Source of the DNA: an uncultured Alphaproteobacteria bacterium | Lineage (GTDB): Bacteria > Pseudomonadota > Alphaproteobacteria > HIMB59 | Reading direction: 5' to 3' | Assembly: GCA_902527545.1 (NCBI GenBank) | Contig: CABZPR010000001.1 | Coordinates: forward strand, 62,001-126,000 | DNA: 64,000 bases | Shown here: piece after piece, positions 1-8,443 of the stretch | How the letters are laid out: each line of letters starts with the position of its first letter | Position numbering within the stretch: the stretch's first letter is position 1 | Position numbers and translations under genes: made by a program | Notes under the pieces: model-generated | Told to the model about the DNA's origin: nothing | Database searches by the model: none | Seen by the model: only the letters and a program-made list of their open reading frames with translations

Positions 1-786
1 ACCGTGAGGTGCTGCACCACCATAGGTGTCGACAATAATTTTTCTTCCTGTTAATCCCGTATCACCATCTGGTCCTCCGATTACAAAATTACCTGTTGGA
101 TTTACGTAGTATTCTTTATCATCTAAATTTTTTAATAACTCTTCAGGGATAGACTCTTTTAATGCTGGGTTTACTATTTCTTTAACATCAGCAGGAGACA
201 ATCCGTCAGCATGTTGTGTTGATATAACAACAGATGTAACTGCACTTGGTTTACCATCAACGTATTTAAGAGTTACTTGGCTTTTTGAGTCAGGCTCTAA
301 TCCTTTTAAGCTGCCGTCTTTTCTTCCCTTAGCCATTATCTCTAAGATTTTATGAGAATAAAAAATTGGTGCCGGCATCAGTTCAGGTGTTTCCGTACAA
401 GCGTATCCAAACATAATTCCTTGGTCACCCGCCCCCTCGTCTTTGTCAGATGATGAGTCAACACCCATTGCAATATCTGCAGATTGTCCATGAAGTAAAT
501 ATTGGATATCTGCGGTTTGCCAATGAAAACCATCTTGTTCATAGCCGATGTCTTTTATGCACTCCCTTACTTTTGAAATAATTTCATCTTTGTCTTCTTG
601 TACTGGTCCTCTTACTTCACCAGATAAAACAACTTTGTTGGTTGTTGTTAATGTTTCACAAGCGACTCTAGCAAATGGGTCTTTGGAGATAAAATGATCG
701 ACAACTGCATCAGAAATTCTATCAGAAACTTTATCTGGGTGCCCCTCAGACACTGACTCAGATGTAAAAATATAATTTTTTCTCAT
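1..786 (-). CDS. metK: S-adenosylmethionine synthetase (partial, C-terminus outside window)
   Basis: Makes S-adenosylmethionine from methionine and ATP in the cytoplasm. The first 262 residues are visible and the frame runs off the left edge; the family is usually about 390 residues. Seen: an N-terminal [12 protein letters not shown] motif with the catalytic-region His16, a [12 protein letters not shown] motif near residues 118-129, and the glycine-rich [13 protein letters not shown] motif at 237-249. The ATG start at 784-786 lies one base after the ahcY stop, so it is translated from the ahcY message. It is the last visible gene of an adoK-ahcY-metK run, which places SAM synthesis with removal of its by-products SAH and adenosine. 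No frameshift is visible. Confidence 0.97.
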   Translation of the reverse strand, partial: MRKNYIFTSESVSEGHPDKVSDRISDAVVDHFISKDPFARVACETLTTTNKVVLSGEVRGPVQEDKDEIISKVRECIKDIGYEQDGFHWQTADIQYLLHGQSADIAMGVDSSSDKDEGAGDQGIMFGYACTETPELMPAPIFYSHKILEIMAKGRKDGSLKGLEPDSKSQVTLKYVDGKPSAVTSVVISTQHADGLSPADVKEIVNPALKESIPEELLKNLDDKEYYVNPTGNFVIGGPDGDTGLTGRKIIVDTYGGAAPHG

Positions 787-787
787 T

Positions 788-2068
788 TTAGTACCTATAT
801 GTATCTTTCTTAAATGGACCTTGTTGCTCAACTCCTAAATAATCGCTTTGTTCCTTGGACATTTCAGTCAATTTAGCACCAACTTTTTGTAAATGAAACA
901 TTGCAACCATTTCATCTAGTTTTTTAGGAAGGACATAGACTTTATTTTCATAGTTTTTGTAATTCTCCCAAATTTCGATTTGAGCTAAAACCTGATTTGA
1001 GAATGATGCACTCATCACAAAACTAGGATGGCCAGTGGCATTACCTAGGTTCACTAACCTTCCCTTTGAAAGAATTATTAGCTTCTTACCATCCGGAAAT
1101 GTTACTTGGTCAACTTGAGGTTTTATCTCTTCCCATTTATAGTTTTGCAAATCATCTATTTGAATTTCATTATCAAAGTGTCCGATATTACAGACAATTG
1201 CTCGGTCTTTCATTTCTCTCATATGGTCTTGGGTAATGATATCTTTGTTGCCTGTTGCAGTTACAAATATATCAGCATACTTACATGCATCATCCATAGT
1301 GACAACCTCATAGCCTTCCATTGCTGCTTGAAGTGCACAAATAGGATCAACTTCTGTTACTTGAACTCTAGCCCCGGCCCCTCTTAATGAAGCTGCGCTA
1401 CCTTTTCCAACATCTCCAAACCCAGCAACAACTGCTACTTTACCAGCCATCATTACGTCAGTTCCTCTTCTAATTCCGTCTACTAAACTCTCCTTACAAC
1501 CGTATAAATTATCAAATTTACTTTTTGTTACCGAGTCATTCACATTTATAGCAGGAACTTGAAGAGTTCCTTTGGATGCCATTTGCTCTAAACGAAGAAC
1601 GCCTGTGGTAGTTTCTTCAGATAGTCCTCTAACATTTTTTAATAGCTCAGGATACTTCTCGTGCATTCGAAGTGTTAAGTCTCCGCCATCGTCTAGTATC
1701 ATATTAGGCTCCCACCCATCTGCCTCAATTGTTTGATCAATACACCACCAAAATTCCTCTTCACTCATACCCTTCCAGGCAAAAACAGGTGTACCGCTTT
1801 GGGCAATCGCAGCAGCTGCATGATCTTGAGTAGAGTAAATGTTACAAGAACTCCATCGACATTTGGCGCCAAGTGCTACAAGTGTTTCAATTAAAACAGC
1901 AGTTTGTATGGTCATATGAAGGCAACCCATAATATTGGCTCCAGCTAACGGTTTTGACTCTCCATATTGTTCACGAATAGCCATTAATCCTGGCATTTCA
2001 GTTTCTGCTATTTCAATTTCTTGTCTCCCGTATTGATGTTGGGAAATATCTTTTACTTTGTAATCCAC
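788..2068 (-). CDS. ahcY: Adenosylhomocysteinase (S-adenosylhomocysteine hydrolase)
   Basis: Splits S-adenosylhomocysteine, the product of SAM-dependent methylation, into homocysteine and adenosine using bound NAD. The 426 residues are full length for the short bacterial form. Seen: [14 protein letters not shown] at 74-87, the [11 protein letters not shown] catalytic stretch at 178-188, the Rossmann motif [10 protein letters not shown] at 216-225, and the characteristic YRY C-terminus that reaches the neighbouring subunit's cofactor. The start is GTG (2066-2068), chosen because a strong Shine-Dalgarno AGGAGGG sits just upstream (complement of 2073-2079), one of the clearest ribosome binding sites in the window. 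It is followed after one base by metK and preceded by adenosine kinase. Confidence 0.97.
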   Translation of the reverse strand: MDYKVKDISQHQYGRQEIEIAETEMPGLMAIREQYGESKPLAGANIMGCLHMTIQTAVLIETLVALGAKCRWSSCNIYSTQDHAAAAIAQSGTPVFAWKGMSEEEFWWCIDQTIEADGWEPNMILDDGGDLTLRMHEKYPELLKNVRGLSEETTTGVLRLEQMASKGTLQVPAINVNDSVTKSKFDNLYGCKESLVDGIRRGTDVMMAGKVAVVAGFGDVGKGSAASLRGAGARVQVTEVDPICALQAAMEGYEVVTMDDACKYADIFVTATGNKDIITQDHMREMKDRAIVCNIGHFDNEIQIDDLQNYKWEEIKPQVDQVTFPDGKKLIILSKGRLVNLGNATGHPSFVMSASFSNQVLAQIEIWENYKNYENKVYVLPKKLDEMVAMFHLQKVGAKLTEMSKEQSDYLGVEQQGPFKKDTYRY

Positions 2069-2123
2069 TTAACCCTCCTTTTAGATAGACTATTTAAAAT
2101 AAGATATGATTTATTCTTCATTA

Positions 2124-3077
2124 TCAAGATCTTTTTATCCTTGGTCCCAGCTGCTGAATAACTTCTTCAGCCTTTTTATTACCGTTTTTAAGTGCTTCAT
2201 CGACAGGCTTTCCAGATAAATAAAAATCTAAAAATCCTGCAGCAAAATTATCTCCAGCACCTGTTGTGTCCAGAACATTTTCTATTTTTTGAGCAGATTG
2301 ATGTTTTACATCGTCTTCAAAAAAATAATATGCACCCTCAGCACCAGAGGTCATAACAATTTTTTTTCCAAAATTTTTAAAAAAAGAACTCACATCTGCC
2401 ATTGAATCAGATTGTGTAAACATCTTTGCTTCATCAAAATTACAAAAAACTAAATCTACATTATCAGTTATAAAATTTTTTAATTCATCTCTGTGTCGAT
2501 CAACACAAAAGGGGTCTGACAATGAAAGAGATATTTCTATGTTTTTTGATTTTGCAATATCTGAAAATTTTTTGAGTGTTTTTTTTGTTAGTTCATGATC
2601 CCAAAGATATGACTCCATGTACACGTGATCAATTGAATTGAGTATATCTTCATTAACTTCGTCTGGATTTAATTGTGAACCTATTCCTATGTATGTAGCC
2701 ATTGTTCTTTCACCATCGGGTGAAACTAAAATATTACAGCAGCCAGTTGGAAGATCTGTTTTATTGGAGACACCTTTAAACGAGATATTTTCTTTTTGTA
2801 AATCTTGAACAAAAGCATTTCCATACTCATCATCATTGACCTTGCCATAAAAACTTGCCTCATGAGAGCCAAAGTTTAATTCATGGATAGTATTACATAC
2901 TGATCCACCCGAAGTAATTAATGGATTATCGAAATTTGACCTAATTTCCTTAATTTGAGACTCCTCAATCAATGTCATAGAGCCTTTAGTTAATTTCAAA
3001 TTATTGATTACACTGTCCTCTACCTGGCATATGACATCAACCAAAGCAGTTCCTACCCCTAGAATTTTTTTCACCAC
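2124..3077 (-). CDS. PfkB-family sugar kinase, probable adenosine kinase
   Basis: PfkB/ribokinase-fold kinase. The first strand (KKILGVGTALVDVICQV) and the C-terminal DTTGAGDNFAAGF motif, whose GAGD aspartate is the catalytic base in this family, are both present. The GTALVD and VCNT pattern fits adenosine kinase better than fructokinase. Its position directly upstream of ahcY supports adenosine as substrate, because AhcY releases adenosine that must be removed to pull the reaction forward. The open frame extends 31 codons upstream to an ATG at 3170, but homologues of this type begin near the conserved VKKILGVG, so I chose the GTG at 3077. No Shine-Dalgarno is visible at either start. Substrate specificity is inferred from context. 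Confidence 0.8.
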   Translation of the reverse strand: MVKKILGVGTALVDVICQVEDSVINNLKLTKGSMTLIEESQIKEIRSNFDNPLITSGGSVCNTIHELNFGSHEASFYGKVNDDEYGNAFVQDLQKENISFKGVSNKTDLPTGCCNILVSPDGERTMATYIGIGSQLNPDEVNEDILNSIDHVYMESYLWDHELTKKTLKKFSDIAKSKNIEISLSLSDPFCVDRHRDELKNFITDNVDLVFCNFDEAKMFTQSDSMADVSSFFKNFGKKIVMTSGAEGAYYFFEDDVKHQSAQKIENVLDTTGAGDNFAAGFLDFYLSGKPVDEALKNGNKKAEEVIQQLGPRIKRS

Positions 3078-3349
3078 ATGAAAGTAAGGGATTTTAAACA
3101 GAGTTCTATTAAAAAATCCTGAATTTCTTATGAAAGTTGAACATAAATGTGAATTGTTTTTGATGTGCAAAATGCGAATCAGGTCAGAATTAGGGCTATT
3201 AAAAATGGACCTAAATAATATTTTTTAAGAAATATTCGTAGTTTTGGAAAATTTGATAAAAACCTGTGAATATTTTCAAATTACTTGTTAATTGAATCTT
3301 TAATTTCCAATTGAATTTATTGGCTTTTCAGAATTTAATACAAAATAAA

Positions 3350-3379
3350 TTGACTAAGATTGTCTATAGATTGTATAGT
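3350..3379 (+). promoter_or_regulatory. Predicted sigma-70 promoter of nrdA
   Basis: TTGACT (3350-3355) and TATAGT (3374-3379) are separated by 18 bases, a good match to the housekeeping promoter consensus. It lies 66 bases before the nrdA ATG. The -10 element is flanked and overlapped by the NrdR-like boxes listed separately. Confidence 0.6.
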
Positions 3380-3408
3380 CACTAGGCAATAAACACTACA
3401 TCTAGTGA
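3361..3408 (+). promoter_or_regulatory. Tandem NrdR-box-like operators
   Basis: Two imperfect copies of the NrdR box (known consensus ACACWATATATWGTGT) are seen: ACACTACATCTAGTGA at 3393-3408 (13 of 16 positions) and TGTCTATAGATTGTAT at 3361-3376 (11 of 16). Their starts are 32 bases apart, about three helical turns, the spacing expected for NrdR. They overlap the predicted -10 and the expected transcription start, as expected for a repressor of ribonucleotide reductase genes. The downstream box is also part of a perfect 7-base inverted repeat, TCACTAG/CTAGTGA (3379-3385 and 3402-3408). nrdR itself is not in the window. Confidence 0.6.
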
Positions 3409-3444
3409 TTATTCAAAAAAGTACACTTAAACTTGGTAGGAAGA

Positions 3445-6183
3445 ATGGAAACAAATAACGCAGAATCACTTGAAAATTCAACAAAAAACACAGTTATAAA
3501 TAAGCAAAACGAAGAAATAAACCTGCTAAGTCTCAGTGTTGTAAGGCGTGATGGATCGATAACACCTTTTAAATCTGACAAAATTGCAAATGCTATAAGA
3601 AAAGCATTTTTGGCACAAACTGATCTTCGTGATAGCAAACAAATTGACAAAAATGTTTCAGTGTTAACTGAAACAGTCACCGCAGCTCTAACTAGACGTA
3701 TTGCAAACGGTGATATGATTCATATCGAGGATATCCAAGACCAAGTGGAATTAGCCCTCATGAGAGGTGAACATCATAAAGTAGCTCGCGCCTATGTACT
3801 CTACAGAGAACAAAGAGCTAACCAACGTTATAAGACTGCTCAACTGAATGAACAAATTGGTGCCAAAGTATCCACAATGGCTGTTACCAAAAGAGATGGC
3901 AACAAAGAGGATATCTCTTTAGAAAAAATTACAAATCGTATTTCTATTTTGTCAAACGGTTTAGAGATAGATCCTATTACGATTGCTCAAAAGGCAATTC
4001 AAGGTCTTTACGATGGTATCACAACAAATGAAATTGACACTTACTTAGCAGAAACAGCTGCTGCTCTGACAGTAGAACATCCCGATTACTCATATCTAGC
4101 TGGGAGGATTAAAGCTAATGCTCTACATAAAGAAACACCAGGTTTTATTATTGCAACAAAAAATCTTTACGAGGATGGTTTATTGCGCGATGAATATTAT
4201 GAAAAAGTAAAAGCTAACGCTGAAGAGATTGAAAAAATTATTGACTACGATCGTGATTATTACTTTGATTATTTTGCATTGACTACTTTGTTCAGAGCTT
4301 ATCTTTTACAATCAAACAATAAAACAGCAGAAAGACCTCAGGATTTATGGATGAGAGTCGCTTTATGTGTGTCCGGAGATAAGTTTGATTTTTATCAGGT
4401 TAAGAAAACTTATGACAGCCTATCTCAGGGTTTCTATACACACGCAACCCCCACTCTATTTAATAGTGGTTTGAAGATGCAACAATTGTCGTCCTGTTTT
4501 CTAATTGGAATGGAAGACGACTCTATCGAAGGAATTTTTAATACTGTAAAAGACTGCGCTTTAATTTCAAAAACCGCTGGTGGCATTGGTCTTCATGCTC
4601 ATAACATTAGAGGTGGCGGTAGCCGTATTAAGTCAACCAATGGTAAGTCTAATGGATTGATACCTTTCCTTAAAATTTTTAATGAAACAGCAAGGTCTGT
4701 TGATCAGGGTGGAGGTAAAAGAAAGGGATCTTTTGCTGTCTATTTGGAGCCATGGCATGCAGATATTGAGGCTTTTTTAGAGCTTAGAAAAAATACTGGA
4801 GCTGAAGAATTTAGAGCCAGAGACTTATTCTATGCCTTATGGATCCCAGATTTATTTATGGAAAGAGTCGAAGAAGATGCCGATTGGACTCTAATGAGTG
4901 AACACGAATGCCCTGGTTTATCGGATACATATGGCAAGGAGTTTGTTGATCTTTATACAAAATATGAAAATGAAATGCCTGACTTAAAAAGAATAAAGGC
5001 AAGAACTTTAATGTCTAAAATAATCGAAGCCCAAATTGAAACTGGTCAGCCATACATGCTTTACAAAGATGCTGTTAATAATAAGTCTAACCAAAAAAAT
5101 ATTGGTGTTATTAAATCTTCTAATCTCTGTGCAGAGATAGTGGAGTATTCTGAAAAAGATGAAACTGCTGTTTGTAACCTTGCGTCAATTGCATTACCAA
5201 AATTTGTAACTGATGAAAGTAAATTTGATTATCAAAACTTATATCAAGTTGCAAAACTGGCGACTAAGAATTTAGATCAAGTTATTGATATAAATTTCTA
5301 TCCTACTAATAAAACTGAAAACTCAAATAGTCGTCACCGCCCTATTGGTCTTGGTATACAGGGTTTAGCAGATGTTTATTTTAAAATGAATATTCCTTAT
5401 GACTCTGTTCAAGCGCAAATAATTAATAAACAAATTTTTGAGACAATTTATTTTGGAGCTTTAGAAGCATCAATGGAACTTGCTACTGATAAGGGGCCTT
5501 ACTCTACTTTTAAAGGATCCCCTCTATCTGAAGGAAAATTCCAATTTGATCTTTGGGGTGTTAAACCGTCAAGTATGTGGGACTGGAAGGGATTAATGGA
5601 GAAAATCCAAAAGTATGGTGTTCGAAACTCTTTGACCACTGCATGTATGCCGACAGCCTCCACTGGTATTATCCTAGGAAATACTGAAACGTTCCAAGTA
5701 CAAACATCAAACATTTATAAAAGACAAACTCTCTCAGGTGAATTTTTATTAGTAAATCGTCACCTTGTTAAAGAACTTATGAAGAGAAACTTATGGAGCA
5801 AAGAATTACGTGATCAAATTATTTTAGAAAATGGTTCTGTACAAAATATTGAAGGATTTCCTGAAGACTTAAAAGATGTTTATAAAACTGTTTGGGAAAC
5901 ATCTCAAAAAACAGTTATAGATATGGCAGCTGATAGAGCACCATTTATTGACCAAACCCAATCCATGAACTTATGGTTGGCAACACCTACTTTTGGAAAA
6001 GTAAACTCCATGCACATGTATGCATGGAAAAAAGGCTTAAAAACAGGCATGTATTACCTGCGAAGCCGATCAGCCGTAGACGCAGTTAAAGTAACAGTGT
6101 CTTCTGAAAAAAAAGCAAAAGAGTCTTATGTCAAAGAGGCGCAATCTAATGAACCAGAAGATTGTGTAACATGTAGTGCGTAA
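3445..6183 (+). CDS. nrdA: Class I ribonucleoside-diphosphate reductase, alpha subunit
   Basis: Reduces ribonucleoside diphosphates to deoxyribonucleotides together with NrdB. Numbered from the ATG at 3445 (912 residues), there are two consecutive ATP-cone domains, roughly 29-120 and 143-225, then the catalytic barrel. Seen: the first active-site cysteine in QQLSSC (about 351), NLCAEI (560-565, radical cysteine 562 with flanking Asn and Glu), the partner cysteine in TAVCNL (about 577), the paired tyrosines in KTGMYYL, and a C-terminal CVTC pair that receives electrons from glutaredoxin. I prefer the ATG at 3445 to the in-frame TTG at 3433 because GGTAGGAAG lies directly before it. The second ATP-cone makes it longer than E. 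coli NrdA. Confidence 0.97.
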   Translation: METNNAESLENSTKNTVINKQNEEINLLSLSVVRRDGSITPFKSDKIANAIRKAFLAQTDLRDSKQIDKNVSVLTETVTAALTRRIANGDMIHIEDIQDQVELALMRGEHHKVARAYVLYREQRANQRYKTAQLNEQIGAKVSTMAVTKRDGNKEDISLEKITNRISILSNGLEIDPITIAQKAIQGLYDGITTNEIDTYLAETAAALTVEHPDYSYLAGRIKANALHKETPGFIIATKNLYEDGLLRDEYYEKVKANAEEIEKIIDYDRDYYFDYFALTTLFRAYLLQSNNKTAERPQDLWMRVALCVSGDKFDFYQVKKTYDSLSQGFYTHATPTLFNSGLKMQQLSSCFLIGMEDDSIEGIFNTVKDCALISKTAGGIGLHAHNIRGGGSRIKSTNGKSNGLIPFLKIFNETARSVDQGGGKRKGSFAVYLEPWHADIEAFLELRKNTGAEEFRARDLFYALWIPDLFMERVEEDADWTLMSEHECPGLSDTYGKEFVDLYTKYENEMPDLKRIKARTLMSKIIEAQIETGQPYMLYKDAVNNKSNQKNIGVIKSSNLCAEIVEYSEKDETAVCNLASIALPKFVTDESKFDYQNLYQVAKLATKNLDQVIDINFYPTNKTENSNSRHRPIGLGIQGLADVYFKMNIPYDSVQAQIINKQIFETIYFGALEASMELATDKGPYSTFKGSPLSEGKFQFDLWGVKPSSMWDWKGLMEKIQKYGVRNSLTTACMPTASTGIILGNTETFQVQTSNIYKRQTLSGEFLLVNRHLVKELMKRNLWSKELRDQIILENGSVQNIEGFPEDLKDVYKTVWETSQKTVIDMAADRAPFIDQTQSMNLWLATPTFGKVNSMHMYAWKKGLKTGMYYLRSRSAVDAVKVTVSSEKKAKESYVKEAQSNEPEDCVTCSA

Positions 6184-6216
6184 GATTTTCAATCAATTTA
6201 ATTTAAGGAGCAAGTC

Positions 6217-7206
6217 ATGATATCTAAAGGATGCAAATCAATTTTCCCTATTCAACACCAAGAAATTTTCGATCGTTATAAGCAACACGTTCAAGCATTT
6301 TGGACACCTGAGGAGGTGTCTCTTCAAGATGATTTAAGAGATCTAAAAACACTAGGAGATGGAGAAATACATTTTATCAAACATGTACTTGCATTTTTTG
6401 CGAATTCAGAGGCAATGATAAATGAAAATCTAGCATCCAGATTTTATAATGAGATTTTAATTCCTGAGTCTCGATTGTTTATCACCATGCAAATGCTAAA
6501 TGAATCAATTCATGCAGAGATGTATGGTTTACAAATTGAAGCTTATGTAGAGGATCCATCAGAAAAAGATAAGCTGTTTTCTGCTATTCAAAATGTTCCT
6601 TGTATTAATAAAAAGGCACAGTGGGTTTCAAAGTGGCTGAATGGAAATCAAAATTTGTTAACACGATTAATTGCCTTTGGTTTAGTTGAAGGATTATTTT
6701 TTGCTGGATCCTTTTGTGCCATTTATTACTTTAGAAAAAGAGGCTTACTTCCAGGCTTAGCCTTATCAAATGACTGGATAGCCAGAGATGAAGGAATGCA
6801 CTTCAGTTTCTCAGCTTTGATGTTTAAAACATTAAGTGAAAAATTTAATAAAGGAACCTTGTCAGATGAGGATATTAAATCGATGGATTTAATACCTGGT
6901 CCTGTTGCACAGTCTGAGTTCGAAGAAATCGTTAGAGAAGCAGTGGAGTTTGAAAAAGAATTTGTTACTGATGCACTTCCTGTTGATCTGATTGGTATGA
7001 ACAAGGAAATGATGTGTATGTATATTGAAGCTGTTTCAGATCGAATTGCTGATCTTTTTGGGTTTGAAAGGGTATTTAATACTGAAAACCCATTTGACTT
7101 CATGAGAGCTCTTGATGTTCAAAATGTGACTAATTTCTTCGAGAAAAGGGTATCTGAATACCAGCGTCCAACAGATCGTTCTTTGTCTTTTGACGAGTCT
7201 TTCTAA
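6217..7206 (+). CDS. nrdB: Class I ribonucleoside-diphosphate reductase, beta (metallocofactor) subunit
   Basis: Carries the dimetal/radical cofactor that starts catalysis in NrdA. It is 329 residues long and related to the eukaryote-like R2 proteins. Aligning motifs to human R2, the metal ligands are Glu65 (FFANSE), Glu96 and His99 (NESIH), Glu158 (LVEGLFF) and Glu192/His195 (RDEGMH). The radical tyrosine corresponds to Tyr103 (HAEMY). The first ligand is therefore glutamate where classical R2 proteins have aspartate, a change known from chlamydial class Ic R2, yet the tyrosine lost there is kept here. An AAGGAG Shine-Dalgarno precedes the ATG. It is followed without a gap by a glutaredoxin. 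Confidence 0.96.
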   Translation: MISKGCKSIFPIQHQEIFDRYKQHVQAFWTPEEVSLQDDLRDLKTLGDGEIHFIKHVLAFFANSEAMINENLASRFYNEILIPESRLFITMQMLNESIHAEMYGLQIEAYVEDPSEKDKLFSAIQNVPCINKKAQWVSKWLNGNQNLLTRLIAFGLVEGLFFAGSFCAIYYFRKRGLLPGLALSNDWIARDEGMHFSFSALMFKTLSEKFNKGTLSDEDIKSMDLIPGPVAQSEFEEIVREAVEFEKEFVTDALPVDLIGMNKEMMCMYIEAVSDRIADLFGFERVFNTENPFDFMRALDVQNVTNFFEKRVSEYQRPTDRSLSFDESF

Positions 7207-7446
7207 GTGGAAGTAAAAATTTATAGTAAAGATAACTGTATTTTTTGCACTAAAGCCAAGGCAGTTTTATCCTCACATAACCCCCAAGTATTAATGCTTG
7301 ATGAGGATTATAGCCGTGATCAGTTTTTTGAGATATTTCCAACTGCTAAAACCTTCCCACAGATAATTATCAATGGTGAGAAAATTGGTGGTTACCATGA
7401 ATTAGAACGCTGGATGGCCTTTAATAAGCCTGATGAAGATTTCTAA
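7207..7446 (+). CDS. Glutaredoxin, probable electron donor to ribonucleotide reductase
   Basis: Small dithiol oxidoreductase of 79 residues with the redox motif CIFC (residues 11-14), the TFPQI cis-proline segment and GGYHEL for glutathione or partner binding. The GTG start directly abuts the nrdB stop codon (TAA then GTG), so translation is probably coupled to nrdB. Being the third gene of nrdA-nrdB suggests it re-reduces the C-terminal cysteines of NrdA. It could also be called an NrdH-type redoxin, but the motif and size fit a GrxC-like glutaredoxin. Confidence 0.9.
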   Translation: MEVKIYSKDNCIFCTKAKAVLSSHNPQVLMLDEDYSRDQFFEIFPTAKTFPQIIINGEKIGGYHELERWMAFNKPDEDF

Positions 7447-7459
7447 TAATTAATGTAAG

Positions 7460-8443
7460 TTAAAATAGTTTCTCTAAATAATTTTTTATATTTTTACTTT
7501 TAGTTTCTTCTATTGAATAGCAATCGGTTAAGGTTACACCATGATAACCACCAAGTGAAATTTTTCCTTTACATGTAGATTTTGTCAAATTTATTTTTTC
7601 TATAGAGTCTATATTTTTAAACACATCATAATCTTTTGAAGAATTAAAATTATCTTTATCATGTGTCAGTATCAAAGCATTAAGATTATTAAAGTCCCCA
7701 AAACCATAATATCTAACGTCCGTCCACCATGGCCAATCTTTTCTATTTTGTACTGTTCCTCCAGCACCAGGATTTAATCCAATAACTCCAGTTACCAATT
7801 CAGGATACAAAGTTTTTAGTTTTAAAGACTGCCAACCTCCCGATGAATGGCCTGCAAGAATAATTTTATCAAAACCAAGCTCAATGAACTCATCAAGTTT
7901 TTTTTTGATAACTTTTAACTTTTGAATTCCTTTTTGTTTATCCATTAATTGAGTTCCATCGCTTGCCATAAGATTAAGATCTAATTTTCCTAATTTTTCA
8001 TGGGCTCTCCACATTCTATCTTGTTCTTCATTAGTCCACCCTCTTACTCCAGAACATAATCTGTAAATTTTTATTACATAAGATTTTATTTTCATATTAT
8101 GTAAATTTCTTATTACGGGTGGAACTTTTGCCCAACTACTCAAGCACTTATCTATTCTTTGATCTCCTTGGGCTCCATGACTGTAAATGACAATTATAGA
8201 ATTACTTTTGTCTGTGATCTGATCTTGGGAGTATATTTTTCCTTCTTGATCTATAAAACCTGAGTCTTTTGAGACCCTCTCAAGATCTTTTTCAAATTGA
8301 GATATATTTACTTCAGTACTTTTACTGGGCTCTAAAATATTCCCTTTACTATCGATAACTGAACCATCGCTTTTAAAAGTTAAACCCAAAGCAAAGTTGG
8401 GTAATAAAAAAATTAATAATATTAACGTTCTAATGAGCTTCAC
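7460..8443 (-). CDS. Secreted alpha/beta-hydrolase-like protein
   Basis: Protein of 327 residues starting with a signal peptide (MKLIRTLILLIFLLPNFALG, cleavage near residue 20), so it acts in the periplasm or outside. It has an alpha/beta-hydrolase pattern: VIYSHGAQGD for the oxyanion region, the nucleophile elbow GHSSGG, and a late histidine in GGYHGVT. It resembles dienelactone-hydrolase-type or peptidase-type hydrolases, but the substrate cannot be read from sequence. The gene overlaps the 3' end of polA by 14 bases and converges on the nrd operon 13 bases away; no terminator hairpin is visible between them. Confidence 0.75.
   Translation of the reverse strand: MKLIRTLILLIFLLPNFALGLTFKSDGSVIDSKGNILEPSKSTEVNISQFEKDLERVSKDSGFIDQEGKIYSQDQITDKSNSIIVIYSHGAQGDQRIDKCLSSWAKVPPVIRNLHNMKIKSYVIKIYRLCSGVRGWTNEEQDRMWRAHEKLGKLDLNLMASDGTQLMDKQKGIQKLKVIKKKLDEFIELGFDKIILAGHSSGGWQSLKLKTLYPELVTGVIGLNPGAGGTVQNRKDWPWWTDVRYYGFGDFNNLNALILTHDKDNFNSSKDYDVFKNIDSIEKINLTKSTCKGKISLGGYHGVTLTDCYSIEETKSKNIKNYLEKLF

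Noticed and set aside
3078-3349. Possible SAM or SAH riboswitch before adoK-ahcY-metK
   Set aside because: Only a weak AGGTC/GACCT repeat and an AT-rich imperfect palindrome (3217-3236) are visible; no known riboswitch core could be recognised by eye.
7447-7459. Terminator between glutaredoxin and the hydrolase gene
   Set aside because: The 13-base gap has no stem-loop.
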